From positions 156,269 through 220,268 of the forward strand of contig NZ_VZQQ01000012.1 in NCBI RefSeq assembly GCF_014397785.1: 64,000 bases of DNA, read 5' to 3'. Positions 1 through 8,339 of the stretch are shown here, in pieces (the stretch's first letter is position 1; each line of letters starts with the position of its first letter). The notes under the pieces were generated by a model, which was not told where the DNA came from, ran no database searches, and was given only the letters and a program-made list of their open reading frames with translations. The DNA is from Paraburkholderia podalyriae. Its GTDB lineage: Bacteria > Pseudomonadota > Gammaproteobacteria > Burkholderiales > Burkholderiaceae. Made by a program: the position numbers and the translations under genes.

Positions 1-106
1 GTTCCAGGACATCCAGGCCGGCGGCAAGATGATCACCGCATCGCTCGGCGGCGTCGAACTGCTGGCGACCCAGTTTCAATCCCGCCTCGAGCAGGCCGCA
101 GCGTGA
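1..106 (+). CDS. 3' end of an unidentified protein (partial)
   Basis: An open frame enters from the left edge and stops at TGA 104-106; about 34 C-terminal residues are visible, with a small Gly-rich turn followed by an amphipathic helix ending in Glu-Gln-Ala-Ala-Ala. The stop overlaps the GTG start of the next gene (GTGA), so the two are probably translationally coupled and belong to the same chemotaxis-type operon. The visible part carries no diagnostic motif and I do not assign a function. Confidence 0.6.
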   Translation, partial: FQDIQAGGKMITASLGGVELLATQFQSRLEQAAA

Positions 107-642
107 TTACCGATCAGGCAAAGCAAAGCATCGCGGACATCTTCTGTCACGCGGCTCGCGCAAGATTGCCCGCCACGCCGGGCGACGCGTGCGAGATCAC
201 CGCGGTGCCGAGGTGGGATCGCGATCATCCGGCCGGACCCTGCGCGATGGCGCTAACGATCTCGTCGATCGGTTTTCGTCTGCTGTTCGTGCTGCACTTC
301 GGCCAGGACGACGCGACGCGCGAATACTACGCCAGCAGCGATACGACGCGTTCGCTGTCGGAAACGCTGATGGAACTCGGCAACCTGTGTTGCGGCTACA
401 TGAACCAGCAACTGGTCAATCATTTCCCCGATCTGGGCATGTCGACGCCGTATGAATTGAACAGCGCCTGTGTTGAGTATCTGGACGAGTTGCGGCCCGA
501 TCACGTGTGGGCGTACGAGCTGACGATCGGCGGTGCGGTCCGACTGGGCGTCACGCTATGTCTATGCGCGCAGGCGCCACTCGATTTCAAGGCTGAGCTG
601 GCCACGGCCGACGAGGCCGAAGGCGAACTCGAACTCTTCTAG
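103..642 (+). CDS. CheX/CheC-like chemotaxis phosphatase-fold protein
   Basis: 179 residues starting at a GTG that overlaps the upstream stop codon. Around residues 84-90 there is a Glu-x-x-Asn pair (ETLMELGN), with a proline about 22 residues further on, which resembles the phosphatase signature of the CheC/CheX/FliY family (Asp/Ser-x3-Glu-x2-Asn ... Pro). Only one such motif is present, as in CheX-type proteins. Members of this family dephosphorylate CheY-P in the cytoplasm. The next gene encodes a stand-alone CheY-like receiver, which fits a kinase-independent adaptor/phosphatase pair. The family call rests on this motif and the neighbour; overall similarity is modest and the first motif position is Glu rather than Asp/Ser. 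Confidence 0.55.
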   Translation: MITDQAKQSIADIFCHAARARLPATPGDACEITAVPRWDRDHPAGPCAMALTISSIGFRLLFVLHFGQDDATREYYASSDTTRSLSETLMELGNLCCGYMNQQLVNHFPDLGMSTPYELNSACVEYLDELRPDHVWAYELTIGGAVRLGVTLCLCAQAPLDFKAELATADEAEGELELF

Positions 643-711
643 CAACACATCGTCGAGTCCGGCGAACTCGATCTGTATTGATACGACGCGTCAGTGACGC
701 AAGGAAATGTT

Positions 712-1077
712 ATGGCAAAGATTCTGGTGGTGGACGATTCGAGCACGGTACGCGATGAAGTTGCGGGCTTTCTGGCGAAAAACGGCCTCGATGTCGCGAC
801 GGCCATCGACGGCAAGGATGGCCTTGTCAAGCTGAAGACGGATTCGAGTATTCGCCTGATCGTCAGTGACGTGAACATGCCGAACATGGACGGCCTGACG
901 ATGGTCGAAAAAATCCGCGGCGAGCTCGCGAACAAGACCGTCAACGTGATCATGCTGACGACCGAAAGCAGCCCCGCGATGAAGGAGCGCGGCAAGGCCG
1001 CCGGCGTGAAGGGCTGGATCGTCAAGCCGTTCAAGGGCGATGCGGTGCTGGAGACGTTCAGGAAACTGGCGGGTTGA
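712..1077 (+). CDS. CheY-like single-domain response regulator
   Basis: 121 residues forming a bare receiver domain without an output domain. The acidic pair follows the first beta strand (ILVVDDSS), the phospho-acceptor Asp sits in VSDVNMPNMDG, the switch Thr in MLTTES and the invariant Lys in IVKPF. The ATG at 712 is chosen because AAGGA at 701-705 is correctly spaced; an in-frame start six codons upstream lacks a ribosome site. Downstream of the CheX-like gene, it probably relays a phosphorelay signal by protein-protein contact. It ends about 40 bp before the convergent gmd gene. Confidence 0.9.
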   Translation: MAKILVVDDSSTVRDEVAGFLAKNGLDVATAIDGKDGLVKLKTDSSIRLIVSDVNMPNMDGLTMVEKIRGELANKTVNVIMLTTESSPAMKERGKAAGVKGWIVKPFKGDAVLETFRKLAG

Positions 1078-1119
1078 CGGGGCAGTGTGCGGCGAGCGCC
1101 GCCGCACACGGGTGCCGCG

Positions 1120-2163
1120 TCAGAACGTTTCGTGATGCTCGTTGCGCCCAATGTCCGCCTGCACCATCATCTGGCACAGCTGTTCGAGCGGGGTTTGGGG
1201 CTGCCAGCCGAGCGTGTCGCGCGCCTTGTCCGCGCAGCCGATCAGCAGGTCCACTTCGGCCGGCCGATAGAACTTCGGATTCACACGCACGAGCGTCTTG
1301 CCGGTCGCGACGTCGATGCCGGTCTCGCGCTCATCCTTGCCCGACCATTCGAGCTGATAGCCGGCCGCCGTGAACGCCATGCGCACGAAGTCGCGAACCG
1401 TTTCGGTGCGGCCCGTCGCGAGCACGAAGGTGTCGGGCGCGTCGGCCTGCAGCATGCGCCACATGCCCTCGACGTATTCGAGCGCGAAACCCCAGTCGCG
1501 CCGCGCGCTCAGATTGCCGAGTTCGAGCACGTCCAGTTTGCCGAGCTTGATCTTCGCGACCGTGTCGGTGATCTTGCGCGTGACGAATTCGCGGCCGCGT
1601 AGCGGCGATTCGTGATTGAACAGAATGCCGCTGCTCGCGAACAGGTTGTACGACTCGCGATAGTTGATCGTCGACCAGTGCGCGAACAGCTTCGCGACAC
1701 CATACGGGCTGCGCGGATAGAACGGCGTGCTCTCGCGTTGCGGCACCGCCTGCACGAGACCGAACATCTCGGAGGTCGACGCCTGGTAAAAGCGCGTCTT
1801 CGGGCTCAGGATACGCAGGCCTTCGAGCAGATTCAGCGCGCCGATGCCGGTCACTTCGGCGGTGGTCACGGGCTGGTCGAACGACACGCCGACGAAACTC
1901 TGCGCGGCGAGGTTGTACAACTCGTCTGCCTGCGTGCTGTCGAGCAGACGCAGCGTCGAGCCAAGGTCGGTGAGGTCGTGTTCGACCAGACGCAGATTCG
2001 GATGGTCGAGCACGCCAAGCTCACGCATGCGCCAGAAGTTGACAGAACTCGTGCGCCGGTAGGTGCCGGTCACGTGATAGCCCTTGTCGAGCAGCAGCCG
2101 GGTCAGATAGGCGCCGTCCTGTCCGGAGACGCCGGTGATGATCGCTTTGCGTGGTTGGCTCAT
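1120..2163 (-). CDS. gmd: GDP-mannose 4,6-dehydratase
   Basis: 347 residues, the usual length for the family. An extended SDR-type enzyme: NAD(P)-binding Gly motif at the N-terminus (TGVSGQDGAYL), the active-site Tyr-x3-Lys (YGVAK) and the RREFVTRK-like substrate region (GREFVTRKI). It converts GDP-D-mannose to GDP-4-keto-6-deoxy-D-mannose in the cytoplasm, the committed step to GDP-rhamnose/fucose-type donors. GAAGGC precedes the ATG. It is the distal gene of a leftward set with an SGNH hydrolase and an acyltransferase. In the cepacian bce-II cluster of Burkholderia an equivalent enzyme (BceN) makes the rhamnose precursor. No GDP-4-keto-6-deoxymannose reductase is present in this window. Confidence 0.93.
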   Translation of the reverse strand: MSQPRKAIITGVSGQDGAYLTRLLLDKGYHVTGTYRRTSSVNFWRMRELGVLDHPNLRLVEHDLTDLGSTLRLLDSTQADELYNLAAQSFVGVSFDQPVTTAEVTGIGALNLLEGLRILSPKTRFYQASTSEMFGLVQAVPQRESTPFYPRSPYGVAKLFAHWSTINYRESYNLFASSGILFNHESPLRGREFVTRKITDTVAKIKLGKLDVLELGNLSARRDWGFALEYVEGMWRMLQADAPDTFVLATGRTETVRDFVRMAFTAAGYQLEWSGKDERETGIDVATGKTLVRVNPKFYRPAEVDLLIGCADKARDTLGWQPQTPLEQLCQMMVQADIGRNEHHETF

Positions 2164-2218
2164 AGCTTGCCTTCTGGTTTGTGAATGGAAAAGAACGGAG
2201 CGCGCCTAAAAACGTGGC

Positions 2219-2968
2219 TCAATGTGTGTGGTCCAGCAGCAGCCGCACCAACGGTTCGACGACCCGATAATCCTGTTCGGCCTTCAGCCGGTACAACTCC
2301 GGCTTCGGATGCGCGCCGTCCGACATCAGTGTTTTCCAGTCGGGCAGGCTGCTCACATACGCGTATTGATCGACGAGCGGCACCTGCTGTTCGGCGGCCA
2401 CGCGTCGCGTCATCGCGACCATCGCGGCGAGCCGCGTGTTGAGCCGGTTGTCGGGCATCGGGTTCGAGGTTTGCAAAACCGGCTCCTTGCCGAGCGCTCG
2501 CGCGGTTTGCACGAGCGTCGTTTCGGCCGCGTAGAACTGCTCGGGCGTCTGGTTCTGCATCACTTCGTTGATGCCGTAGTTGATCAGCACGATGCGCGCG
2601 TGCGATGCGCCGAGGCGTTCGCGCCACGGCAGGCCTGCCGTCGGTCCAGCGCGACGGTTGCCGGTGCCGTCGCGCAACTGTGTGGCCATCGTGCCGCCAA
2701 CGCCATAGTTCGTGACGCGCACGCGCTCGCCGTCATGCTCGTACAACGCTTGCTGCAGATACGTCACCGCGTTGCGCGCTTGCGCGGCGCAATGGCCATC
2801 GCTACAGGTGATACCCAGCGTGGTCGAATCGCCGTAGGCGTCGATCAGCACTTGCGTCGGTGATGGCGTTGGCGGCTCGGCCGTGGCCGCGCTCGTGGTC
2901 GGCGCGAGCAGCGTCAGCGCCGACACGACGCCCAGCACGCCAGCGGCAATCGCAGCCCGGCGGTTCAT
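2219..2968 (-). CDS. Secreted SGNH/GDSL-family hydrolase
   Basis: 249 residues with an N-terminal signal peptide (MNRRAAIAAGVLGVV... ending near SAATA). The catalytic serine lies in block I (AYGDSTT), Asn in a Gly-Ile-Asn-Glu block (YGINE), and the Asp-His pair in DGAHP near residue 225. SGNH hydrolases of this type remove or rearrange acyl groups on exported polysaccharides in the periplasm or outside the cell. Its ATG overlaps the stop of the upstream acyltransferase (ATGA at 2965-2968), so an acetyl donor and an esterase-like enzyme are translationally coupled, suggesting control of O-acetylation of the exopolysaccharide. The longer in-frame reading upstream is discarded because it runs inside the acyltransferase gene. 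Confidence 0.85.
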   Translation of the reverse strand: MNRRAAIAAGVLGVVSALTLLAPTTSAATAEPPTPSPTQVLIDAYGDSTTLGITCSDGHCAAQARNAVTYLQQALYEHDGERVRVTNYGVGGTMATQLRDGTGNRRAGPTAGLPWRERLGASHARIVLINYGINEVMQNQTPEQFYAAETTLVQTARALGKEPVLQTSNPMPDNRLNTRLAAMVAMTRRVAAEQQVPLVDQYAYVSSLPDWKTLMSDGAHPKPELYRLKAEQDYRVVEPLVRLLLDHTH

Positions 2969-4047
2969 GCGCGGCTTTGCGGTGTTTGCCGCGCAACGTT
3001 GGCGCCCGTGGCGGTCGTCGTTCGCGCACCGCGCGCGCCGAAAATCAACCGCTTCTCGAATGCGAACCATGTGATGCTCGCGTACACGAGCGTGATCGCG
3101 AGCGCGATCGCGGCGCTCAGATAGCGATTCAAATGCAGCGGCCACACCATGTAGAGCACGCTCAGATGGATCAGATAGATCGTGTAGCTGATGGTGCCGA
3201 CATAAACGAGCACGCGATTGCATAACAGCCGCTTCACGATGCCCTTGCTCTGCAGCGCGATCACGACGATCGACGTGCACAGCACCAGCGACACGCTATA
3301 AAGCCCCGCATTCGACAACGGCGTATTGGCCGCGCGAAAACGCGGGAAGTGCAGATGCAGCCAGGCCAGCACCGCGAGCGCGGCCAGAGCGCCGAGCACC
3401 GCGAGTCCCTTGAACGATTCGAGCGCATTGCGATCGCGCCGCACGGCAACCGCGAGCAGCGCGCCGGCCGCGAGCAGATCCATGCGAAACGGCGTCAGGT
3501 AATAGATCGGCCAGAACGAATCGAACCACGGCGTCGCGAGCGCGCGCAACAGGGGCACCAGCACGATCAGCGCGGCCGCCACGTAGCCGAGTAAGCGCTC
3601 GGGGACGAGCAGGATCACGAACGGCCAGAAGATATAGAACTGCTCTTCGACCGCGAGCGACCACAGCACGTTGAGGCTGTCGTGACCGCTTTGATTCAGC
3701 GCATCGCCGATATTGGTCGCGAAAAACGCGTACCAGTACCAGTGCTGCGCCCACGCGAGGCCGAACAGCACCGACGACACGGCCATCAGCAGCAGGTACG
3801 GCGGCAGGATGCGGCGCGCGCGCCGCGTATAGAAATAGCGGAAATACGACTGCTGACGCGACTTGCGATCGAGCAGGATGCCGCTGATCAGGAAGCCGCT
3901 CAGAACGAAAAACAGATCGACGCCCATCCATAGCGGCGCCTTCAACGCGTGCTGGGCGAACACCGCGAGCACGGCGATCGCGCGCAGGCCGTCGAGCTGC
4001 ACGATGCGGGAATGGGAGGGCGCGAGGGGCAATGCGCTGGCTGTCAT
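2965..4047 (-). CDS. Membrane acyltransferase, acyltransferase-3 (OafA/YrhL-like) family
   Basis: 360 residues from the ATG at 4047. About ten membrane helices. Typical family signatures are visible: RIVQLDGLRAIAVLAVF with the conserved Arg, the second segment with a His in AVFAQHALK, DLFFVLSGFLISGIL, and SLAVEEQFYIFWP. Such proteins O-acetylate polysaccharide repeat units at the inner membrane. It is the first gene of the leftward operon (acyltransferase, SGNH hydrolase, gmd) and its stop overlaps the hydrolase start. The reading frame stays open far upstream, but that stretch is AT-rich and lacks coding character. In a cepacian-like cluster it would correspond to one of the acetyltransferases BceO/BceS/BceU; which one cannot be decided here. 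Confidence 0.88.
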   Translation of the reverse strand: MTASALPLAPSHSRIVQLDGLRAIAVLAVFAQHALKAPLWMGVDLFFVLSGFLISGILLDRKSRQQSYFRYFYTRRARRILPPYLLLMAVSSVLFGLAWAQHWYWYAFFATNIGDALNQSGHDSLNVLWSLAVEEQFYIFWPFVILLVPERLLGYVAAALIVLVPLLRALATPWFDSFWPIYYLTPFRMDLLAAGALLAVAVRRDRNALESFKGLAVLGALAALAVLAWLHLHFPRFRAANTPLSNAGLYSVSLVLCTSIVVIALQSKGIVKRLLCNRVLVYVGTISYTIYLIHLSVLYMVWPLHLNRYLSAAIALAITLVYASITWFAFEKRLIFGARGARTTTATGANVARQTPQSRA

Positions 4048-4608
4048 GAACCGTCCATGGTGTAAAGCGGATGGGCCGGGCGAAGGGCCGCGCGGTTCGC
4101 ATCGAATGGCCGGCGAACAGGCGAGCGCTTCGCGTCGCAACGGAAGTGCAATCGATTCTAGGGAAAAGAAAGTCGAGAAAAAACCCGCAGGAATTAGATA
4201 AATGAACCAAATTGAAACAGGGAATTTCTTTAGCACATTCTGTGCAGAATAATATGTTTGTATCGTCAGAATATGGTAGTCCGCAATAGATGCCGATTGC
4301 ATGATATAGCCTCGACAGGCGGGTCGAATTGTCACGCCGTAACGCAAGCGCCGTGGCATCTGTGTTTCTATCGATTTTTTAAAATCAACTATTTCCTGAT
4401 GGATTAGCCCGGCGAATATTTTTGAATTATTTTCGATTTTCGTCGCCGCATTTTTTCCGCGTAACGTAGCCGTGTGGATGTCTGTCTTCAGACGCCGCGC
4501 TTCAATCGGTTGCGCTTCGATTCGCGTTACCGCCTCACTGAATTTCGCCCCGAGCGGGCACAGGTCCGCGTGCATTGCGTTGAACGGACATCGACTGGGG
4601 GAACCGCC
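4048..4608. promoter_or_regulatory. AT-rich divergent intergenic region of the exopolysaccharide locus
   Basis: 560 bp between the leftward acyltransferase operon and the rightward beta-propeller/flippase operon. The middle part (about 4150-4470) is clearly richer in A and T than its surroundings and lacks coding character on either strand, as expected for back-to-back promoters and a regulator-binding zone. I do not see an unambiguous -35/-10 pair or palindrome that I would name. Confidence 0.5.
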
Positions 4609-6810
4609 TTGCTTCGTTTCACGTTCAAAAGCTGGCTCATGCTGACCGTTTGCGTTGCCGGAGTCGTCGCGGCATCGGCCAGTCTGCCGGCTTGCGCCGA
4701 AACCGCGTTGAACGCGAAGACCTCATGGATCGGCAACAGCTTCGGCTTCGGCGATGGCGGATGGACGCAGATCAACATCACCGCGATCGCGGTTACGCCC
4801 GATGGCAAGGTGTACACGAACGCGCCGTGGGACGAAAGCGGCGCCGAAGCGAGCGTGTACCAGGATGGCAAGATGCTCGGCTTCGCGGGCGGCACGCATG
4901 GCTGGGGCAACGCCGGCGGTAATGCGATCGCGCTCAACCGGAAGTATGCGTTCGTCGCGATCGCGGTCGGCAATGAGAAGGGGCGGCTGGTCGAACCGGG
5001 CGTGTGGCCGGACAAGGGCAAGCAATGGTTCGGCATTTCGCGGCGTCTGATCAACGATCCGAAGCGCGTCGCGCCGTTTCAGCCCGCCGCGAAGAACACG
5101 GACCCGCATGCGCAGCTCGCGGCCGGTTTTCTGATGATGAACGAAGTGGCGACCGGCACGAACGCGGAGATCGGCGGGCTCGCCGCGAACGACACGACGC
5201 TGTTCGCGGCCAATACCGCGCGCAATCGCATCGAAGTCTACGATGCCGAGTCGATGCAGCAGAAAGCGATGTGGAACGTGCATGAGCCCGGACGGCTCGC
5301 GCTCGCGCCCGACGGCACGCTGTGGGTGCTGAGCGGCACACGCGGCGATCGCGCACCGGGTATCGAGCACTACACGGCGAGCGGTCAGCGCATCGACGAG
5401 ACGATCACGCTGTCGGCCGATACGGTTGCGGTCGACCTCGCCGTCGATGCGCAAGGCCGCATTCTGATCGCCGACAACGGTCCGCGCCAGCAGGTGTTGT
5501 TCTTGTCAAAGCGCGACGGCCGCTACACCGAGTCGGACACGCTCGGCGAACGCGGCGGCATTTTCAGCGGCGTCGCGGGAAAGCCCGGACCGTTGCGATT
5601 CAACGGGTTGACTGGCGTGGGTGTCGACGCGCGCGGCAACGTGTACGTGTCGACCAATGGCATCGGTCCGCGTTACGAGCCGATCGGCGCGGGCCTCGGC
5701 GCGACGCTCGAAAGCTATGCGGCGGATGGCAAACGCAACTGGCAGGTCGAGGGGCTGCTGTTCGTCGACGGCGCGTGGATCGATCCGGCCAGGCCCGACA
5801 GCGTCTATACCGGCAACAAGCGCTTCGAACTCGATCTGTCGAAGCCGTCGGGGCAGGACTGGAAATATGCGGGATTCCTGTCGAATCGGTTCAGATATCC
5901 GGACGATCCGGTGTTCCATACCGACCAGTATCCGGGCCTGCCGATCGCGCGGCGGCTGAAGGGGCACACGTTCCTCTATCTGACCGACATGTACGCGGAC
6001 CATCTGAAGATCTATCGCTTCGATCCGCAGCACGACGGCGAAAGCGCGATTCCTTCCGGCTTTATCGCGGGCCGCCAGCGCGCGGTCGCGAAGGTGCCGA
6101 ATGCGCCGCCGGGCGGTGACTGGATCTGGCGCGATACGAATGGCGACGGGCGCTTCGAGCGCGACGAATACACGCTGAACACGAGCGGCACGAAGCTCGC
6201 GGGCGGCTGGGGCTGGTGGGTCGATACCGCAGGCGACATCTGGCGCACCCGGGATACGAAGGGCATTTACCGCTTCCGCTTCGGCGGACTCGATGCGAAG
6301 GGCAATCCGGTCTACTCGTACTCGAACCTGACGCAGTACCCGGTGCCGCCGCCGTTCACCGAACTGCATCGCGCGATCTATGAACCGGACACCGACACGA
6401 TGTACGTGAGCGGCTATACGGCCGATATGCCAACCGCGCAGGGCTTCTGGAAAGAAGTGGGGCGCGTGCTGGTGCGCTACGACAAGTGGTCGAGCGGCAA
6501 GCCGGTGCAGCGCTATGCGATTGCGCTGCCGTGGCAGACGCAGAGCAAGCCCATCGCGACGATCATCGGCTTCACCGTCGAGGGTCGATACGTGTTCGGC
6601 GTCGAGCCGGTCGGCGCGGTGCACGTGTGGGACAAGGACAGCGGCAAGGAACTCGGCGTGATCCGGCCGGGCCCCGAAGTGGGCCGCGCGTCGGGCTGGG
6701 TCGACGTGCCGAACGGTATCAGCGCGGCTAGGCGTGGCGATGGCGAGTACCTGGTGTTCGTCGAGGAAGACGCGCGCGGCAAGGTGCTGATGTATCGCTG
6801 GAAGCCTTGA
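4609..6810 (+). CDS. Secreted beta-propeller (NHL/SMP-30-like) repeat protein
   Basis: About 733 residues if translation begins at the TTG at 4609, preceded by GGGGGA; the frame is open 45 codons further upstream but that part is unlike a signal peptide. From the TTG the protein opens with a signal peptide (basic start, hydrophobic core, cleavage near ACAE). The mature part contains repeated Asp-Gly-Lys/Asp-x-Arg-Gly-Asn blades (TPDGKVYTNA, APDGTLWVLS, DAQGRILIAD, DARGNVYVST), typical of NHL-type propellers, and an EF-hand-like RDTNGDGRFERDEY loop. Its role is unknown. It heads the operon with the flippase and glycosyltransferase, so a periplasmic or surface function in polysaccharide handling is an inference from position only. 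Confidence 0.8.
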   Translation: MLRFTFKSWLMLTVCVAGVVAASASLPACAETALNAKTSWIGNSFGFGDGGWTQINITAIAVTPDGKVYTNAPWDESGAEASVYQDGKMLGFAGGTHGWGNAGGNAIALNRKYAFVAIAVGNEKGRLVEPGVWPDKGKQWFGISRRLINDPKRVAPFQPAAKNTDPHAQLAAGFLMMNEVATGTNAEIGGLAANDTTLFAANTARNRIEVYDAESMQQKAMWNVHEPGRLALAPDGTLWVLSGTRGDRAPGIEHYTASGQRIDETITLSADTVAVDLAVDAQGRILIADNGPRQQVLFLSKRDGRYTESDTLGERGGIFSGVAGKPGPLRFNGLTGVGVDARGNVYVSTNGIGPRYEPIGAGLGATLESYAADGKRNWQVEGLLFVDGAWIDPARPDSVYTGNKRFELDLSKPSGQDWKYAGFLSNRFRYPDDPVFHTDQYPGLPIARRLKGHTFLYLTDMYADHLKIYRFDPQHDGESAIPSGFIAGRQRAVAKVPNAPPGGDWIWRDTNGDGRFERDEYTLNTSGTKLAGGWGWWVDTAGDIWRTRDTKGIYRFRFGGLDAKGNPVYSYSNLTQYPVPPPFTELHRAIYEPDTDTMYVSGYTADMPTAQGFWKEVGRVLVRYDKWSSGKPVQRYAIALPWQTQSKPIATIIGFTVEGRYVFGVEPVGAVHVWDKDSGKELGVIRPGPEVGRASGWVDVPNGISAARRGDGEYLVFVEEDARGKVLMYRWKP

Positions 6811-6872
6811 TGTGCGTTGGCCTCGCTGACGCAGCCCGGCGCCCAACCTAACCGTAAAACTCAAGGGACTCG

Positions 6873-8339
6873 ATGGACAAAGGCATTCTCAGGAACGTGG
6901 CGATCAATTTTTTCGGGCTCGTGCTGCCAACGTTCGTGTCGCTCGTCACCGTGCCGTCGTATATCCGGCTGCTCGGCGTCGAGCGCTACGGCGTGATCAG
7001 TCTTGTGTGGACGCTGATCGGCTACTTCGGGATTCTCGATCTCGGCATGAGCATGGCGGCGCAGAACCATATTTCGAAAGCGCGCGCGTCGGGCGATCAG
7101 CAGGAAAGCGCGCGCGTGTTCTGGAGCGCGACGTGGCTCAATCTGGCGACCGGCGTGATCGGCGGTTTGATCATCTACTTCGGTGCGTTCCTGTACACCG
7201 CCTATTTCACGAAGGTATCGCCCGAGCTGCAGCACGAAGTCTATATGGCGCTGCCGTGGCTCGCGGTCGCGATTCCGATCGCGAACGTGTCGTGGGTGTT
7301 CGCGGGCGCGATCAATGGCGCGGAACGTTTCGGCGTCTACAACACGAACCAGACGATCGGCACGTTCCTGTTCCAGCTGTTGCCGCTCGGCGCCGCGCTG
7401 TGGCTCGGCGCCACCTTGCAGAATGTGCTCGCGGCGGCGGTGGTCGCGCGGATTCTCGCGGCGTTGCTGCTCGGCCGCTACGCGCTCAAAGTGCTTGAAA
7501 TACGCAGCATTGAACCGCCGCGGCTCGGCGTCGCGAAGGGGCTGTTCAACTTCGGCGGCTGGATGCTGATCGCGAGCGTGACGACGATGGTCGCCGATTC
7601 GCTCGATCGCGTGATGCTCGGTTCACGACTCGGCGCGCGTTTCGTCACGTACTACACGGTGCCGCAGAACCTCGTCACGCGTCTGAACATCGTGCCGACC
7701 GCGCTGGTGCGCACGCTGTTTCCGCGCTTGTCCGCGGTCGGCCGCGCGGATGCCGACACGATCACGCAGCAGTCGCTCGAATTTCTCAACGGCGTGTTCA
7801 CGCCAGTCGCGCTCGTCGCGATGCTGGTGCTCGAACCGTTCCTGCACCTGTGGGTCGGCAACGAGATCGCGACAGTCGCGGCGCCGGTGGGCCGCATCAT
7901 GATCGTTGCCGTGTGGCTCGTCGGCCAGGCGAACGTGACGCGCATCCTGATCCAGTCGCAGGTCAATCCCGCCACCGCCGCGCGCGTCGGCCTCGTCGAG
8001 TTGCCGCTTTTCGCCGGCGCGTTGTGGTTCGGCATCACGCATTTCGGGCTGACGGGCGCGGCGGTCGCCGTCGCTGCTCGCGCGCTATTCGACTACGCGG
8101 TGCTGCTGCACTTCGCCGCGATCCGCGCGCGCCAGATCGTCCTCGACATGCTCGCCCATCTCGCCTTCCTGCTCGCCAGCCTGTGGCTCGCGAGCTTCCT
8201 GCCGAGCCTCGCGCTCGCGATCGCCGCTGGGCTGCTGATGGTCGGCGCGAACGTCGCGTGGTCGATCACGATGACGCCCGCCTTGCGCAATCTTGCGCGT
8301 TCACTGCTGTTGCGACTGAATCCGAGGAAAAGCGCATGA
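6873..8339 (+). CDS. Wzx-type polysaccharide flippase (oligosaccharide flippase family)
   Basis: 488 residues, 12-14 predicted membrane segments and an N-terminus typical of the MATE/PST superfamily (short basic start followed by INFFGLVLPTFVSLVTVP). It would move the lipid-linked repeat unit across the inner membrane for Wzy-dependent polymerisation. The start ATG follows CAAGGGA. It lies between the beta-propeller gene and a double glycosyltransferase whose ATG overlaps its stop codon (ATGA), so the latter two are coupled. In the cepacian bce-II cluster the flippase BceQ precedes glycosyltransferase BceR, the same arrangement as here. Confidence 0.88.
   Translation: MDKGILRNVAINFFGLVLPTFVSLVTVPSYIRLLGVERYGVISLVWTLIGYFGILDLGMSMAAQNHISKARASGDQQESARVFWSATWLNLATGVIGGLIIYFGAFLYTAYFTKVSPELQHEVYMALPWLAVAIPIANVSWVFAGAINGAERFGVYNTNQTIGTFLFQLLPLGAALWLGATLQNVLAAAVVARILAALLLGRYALKVLEIRSIEPPRLGVAKGLFNFGGWMLIASVTTMVADSLDRVMLGSRLGARFVTYYTVPQNLVTRLNIVPTALVRTLFPRLSAVGRADADTITQQSLEFLNGVFTPVALVAMLVLEPFLHLWVGNEIATVAAPVGRIMIVAVWLVGQANVTRILIQSQVNPATAARVGLVELPLFAGALWFGITHFGLTGAAVAVAARALFDYAVLLHFAAIRARQIVLDMLAHLAFLLASLWLASFLPSLALAIAAGLLMVGANVAWSITMTPALRNLARSLLLRLNPRKSA

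Noticed and set aside
1..106. Assignment of the partial first frame to CheZ, STAS or Hpt proteins
   Set aside because: Only about 34 residues are visible and none of the diagnostic motifs is included.
4474..4608. Upstream in-frame extension of the beta-propeller protein
   Set aside because: It is Arg-rich, lies in the AT/GC transition of the intergenic region and would bury the signal peptide; the TTG with GGGGGA is preferred.
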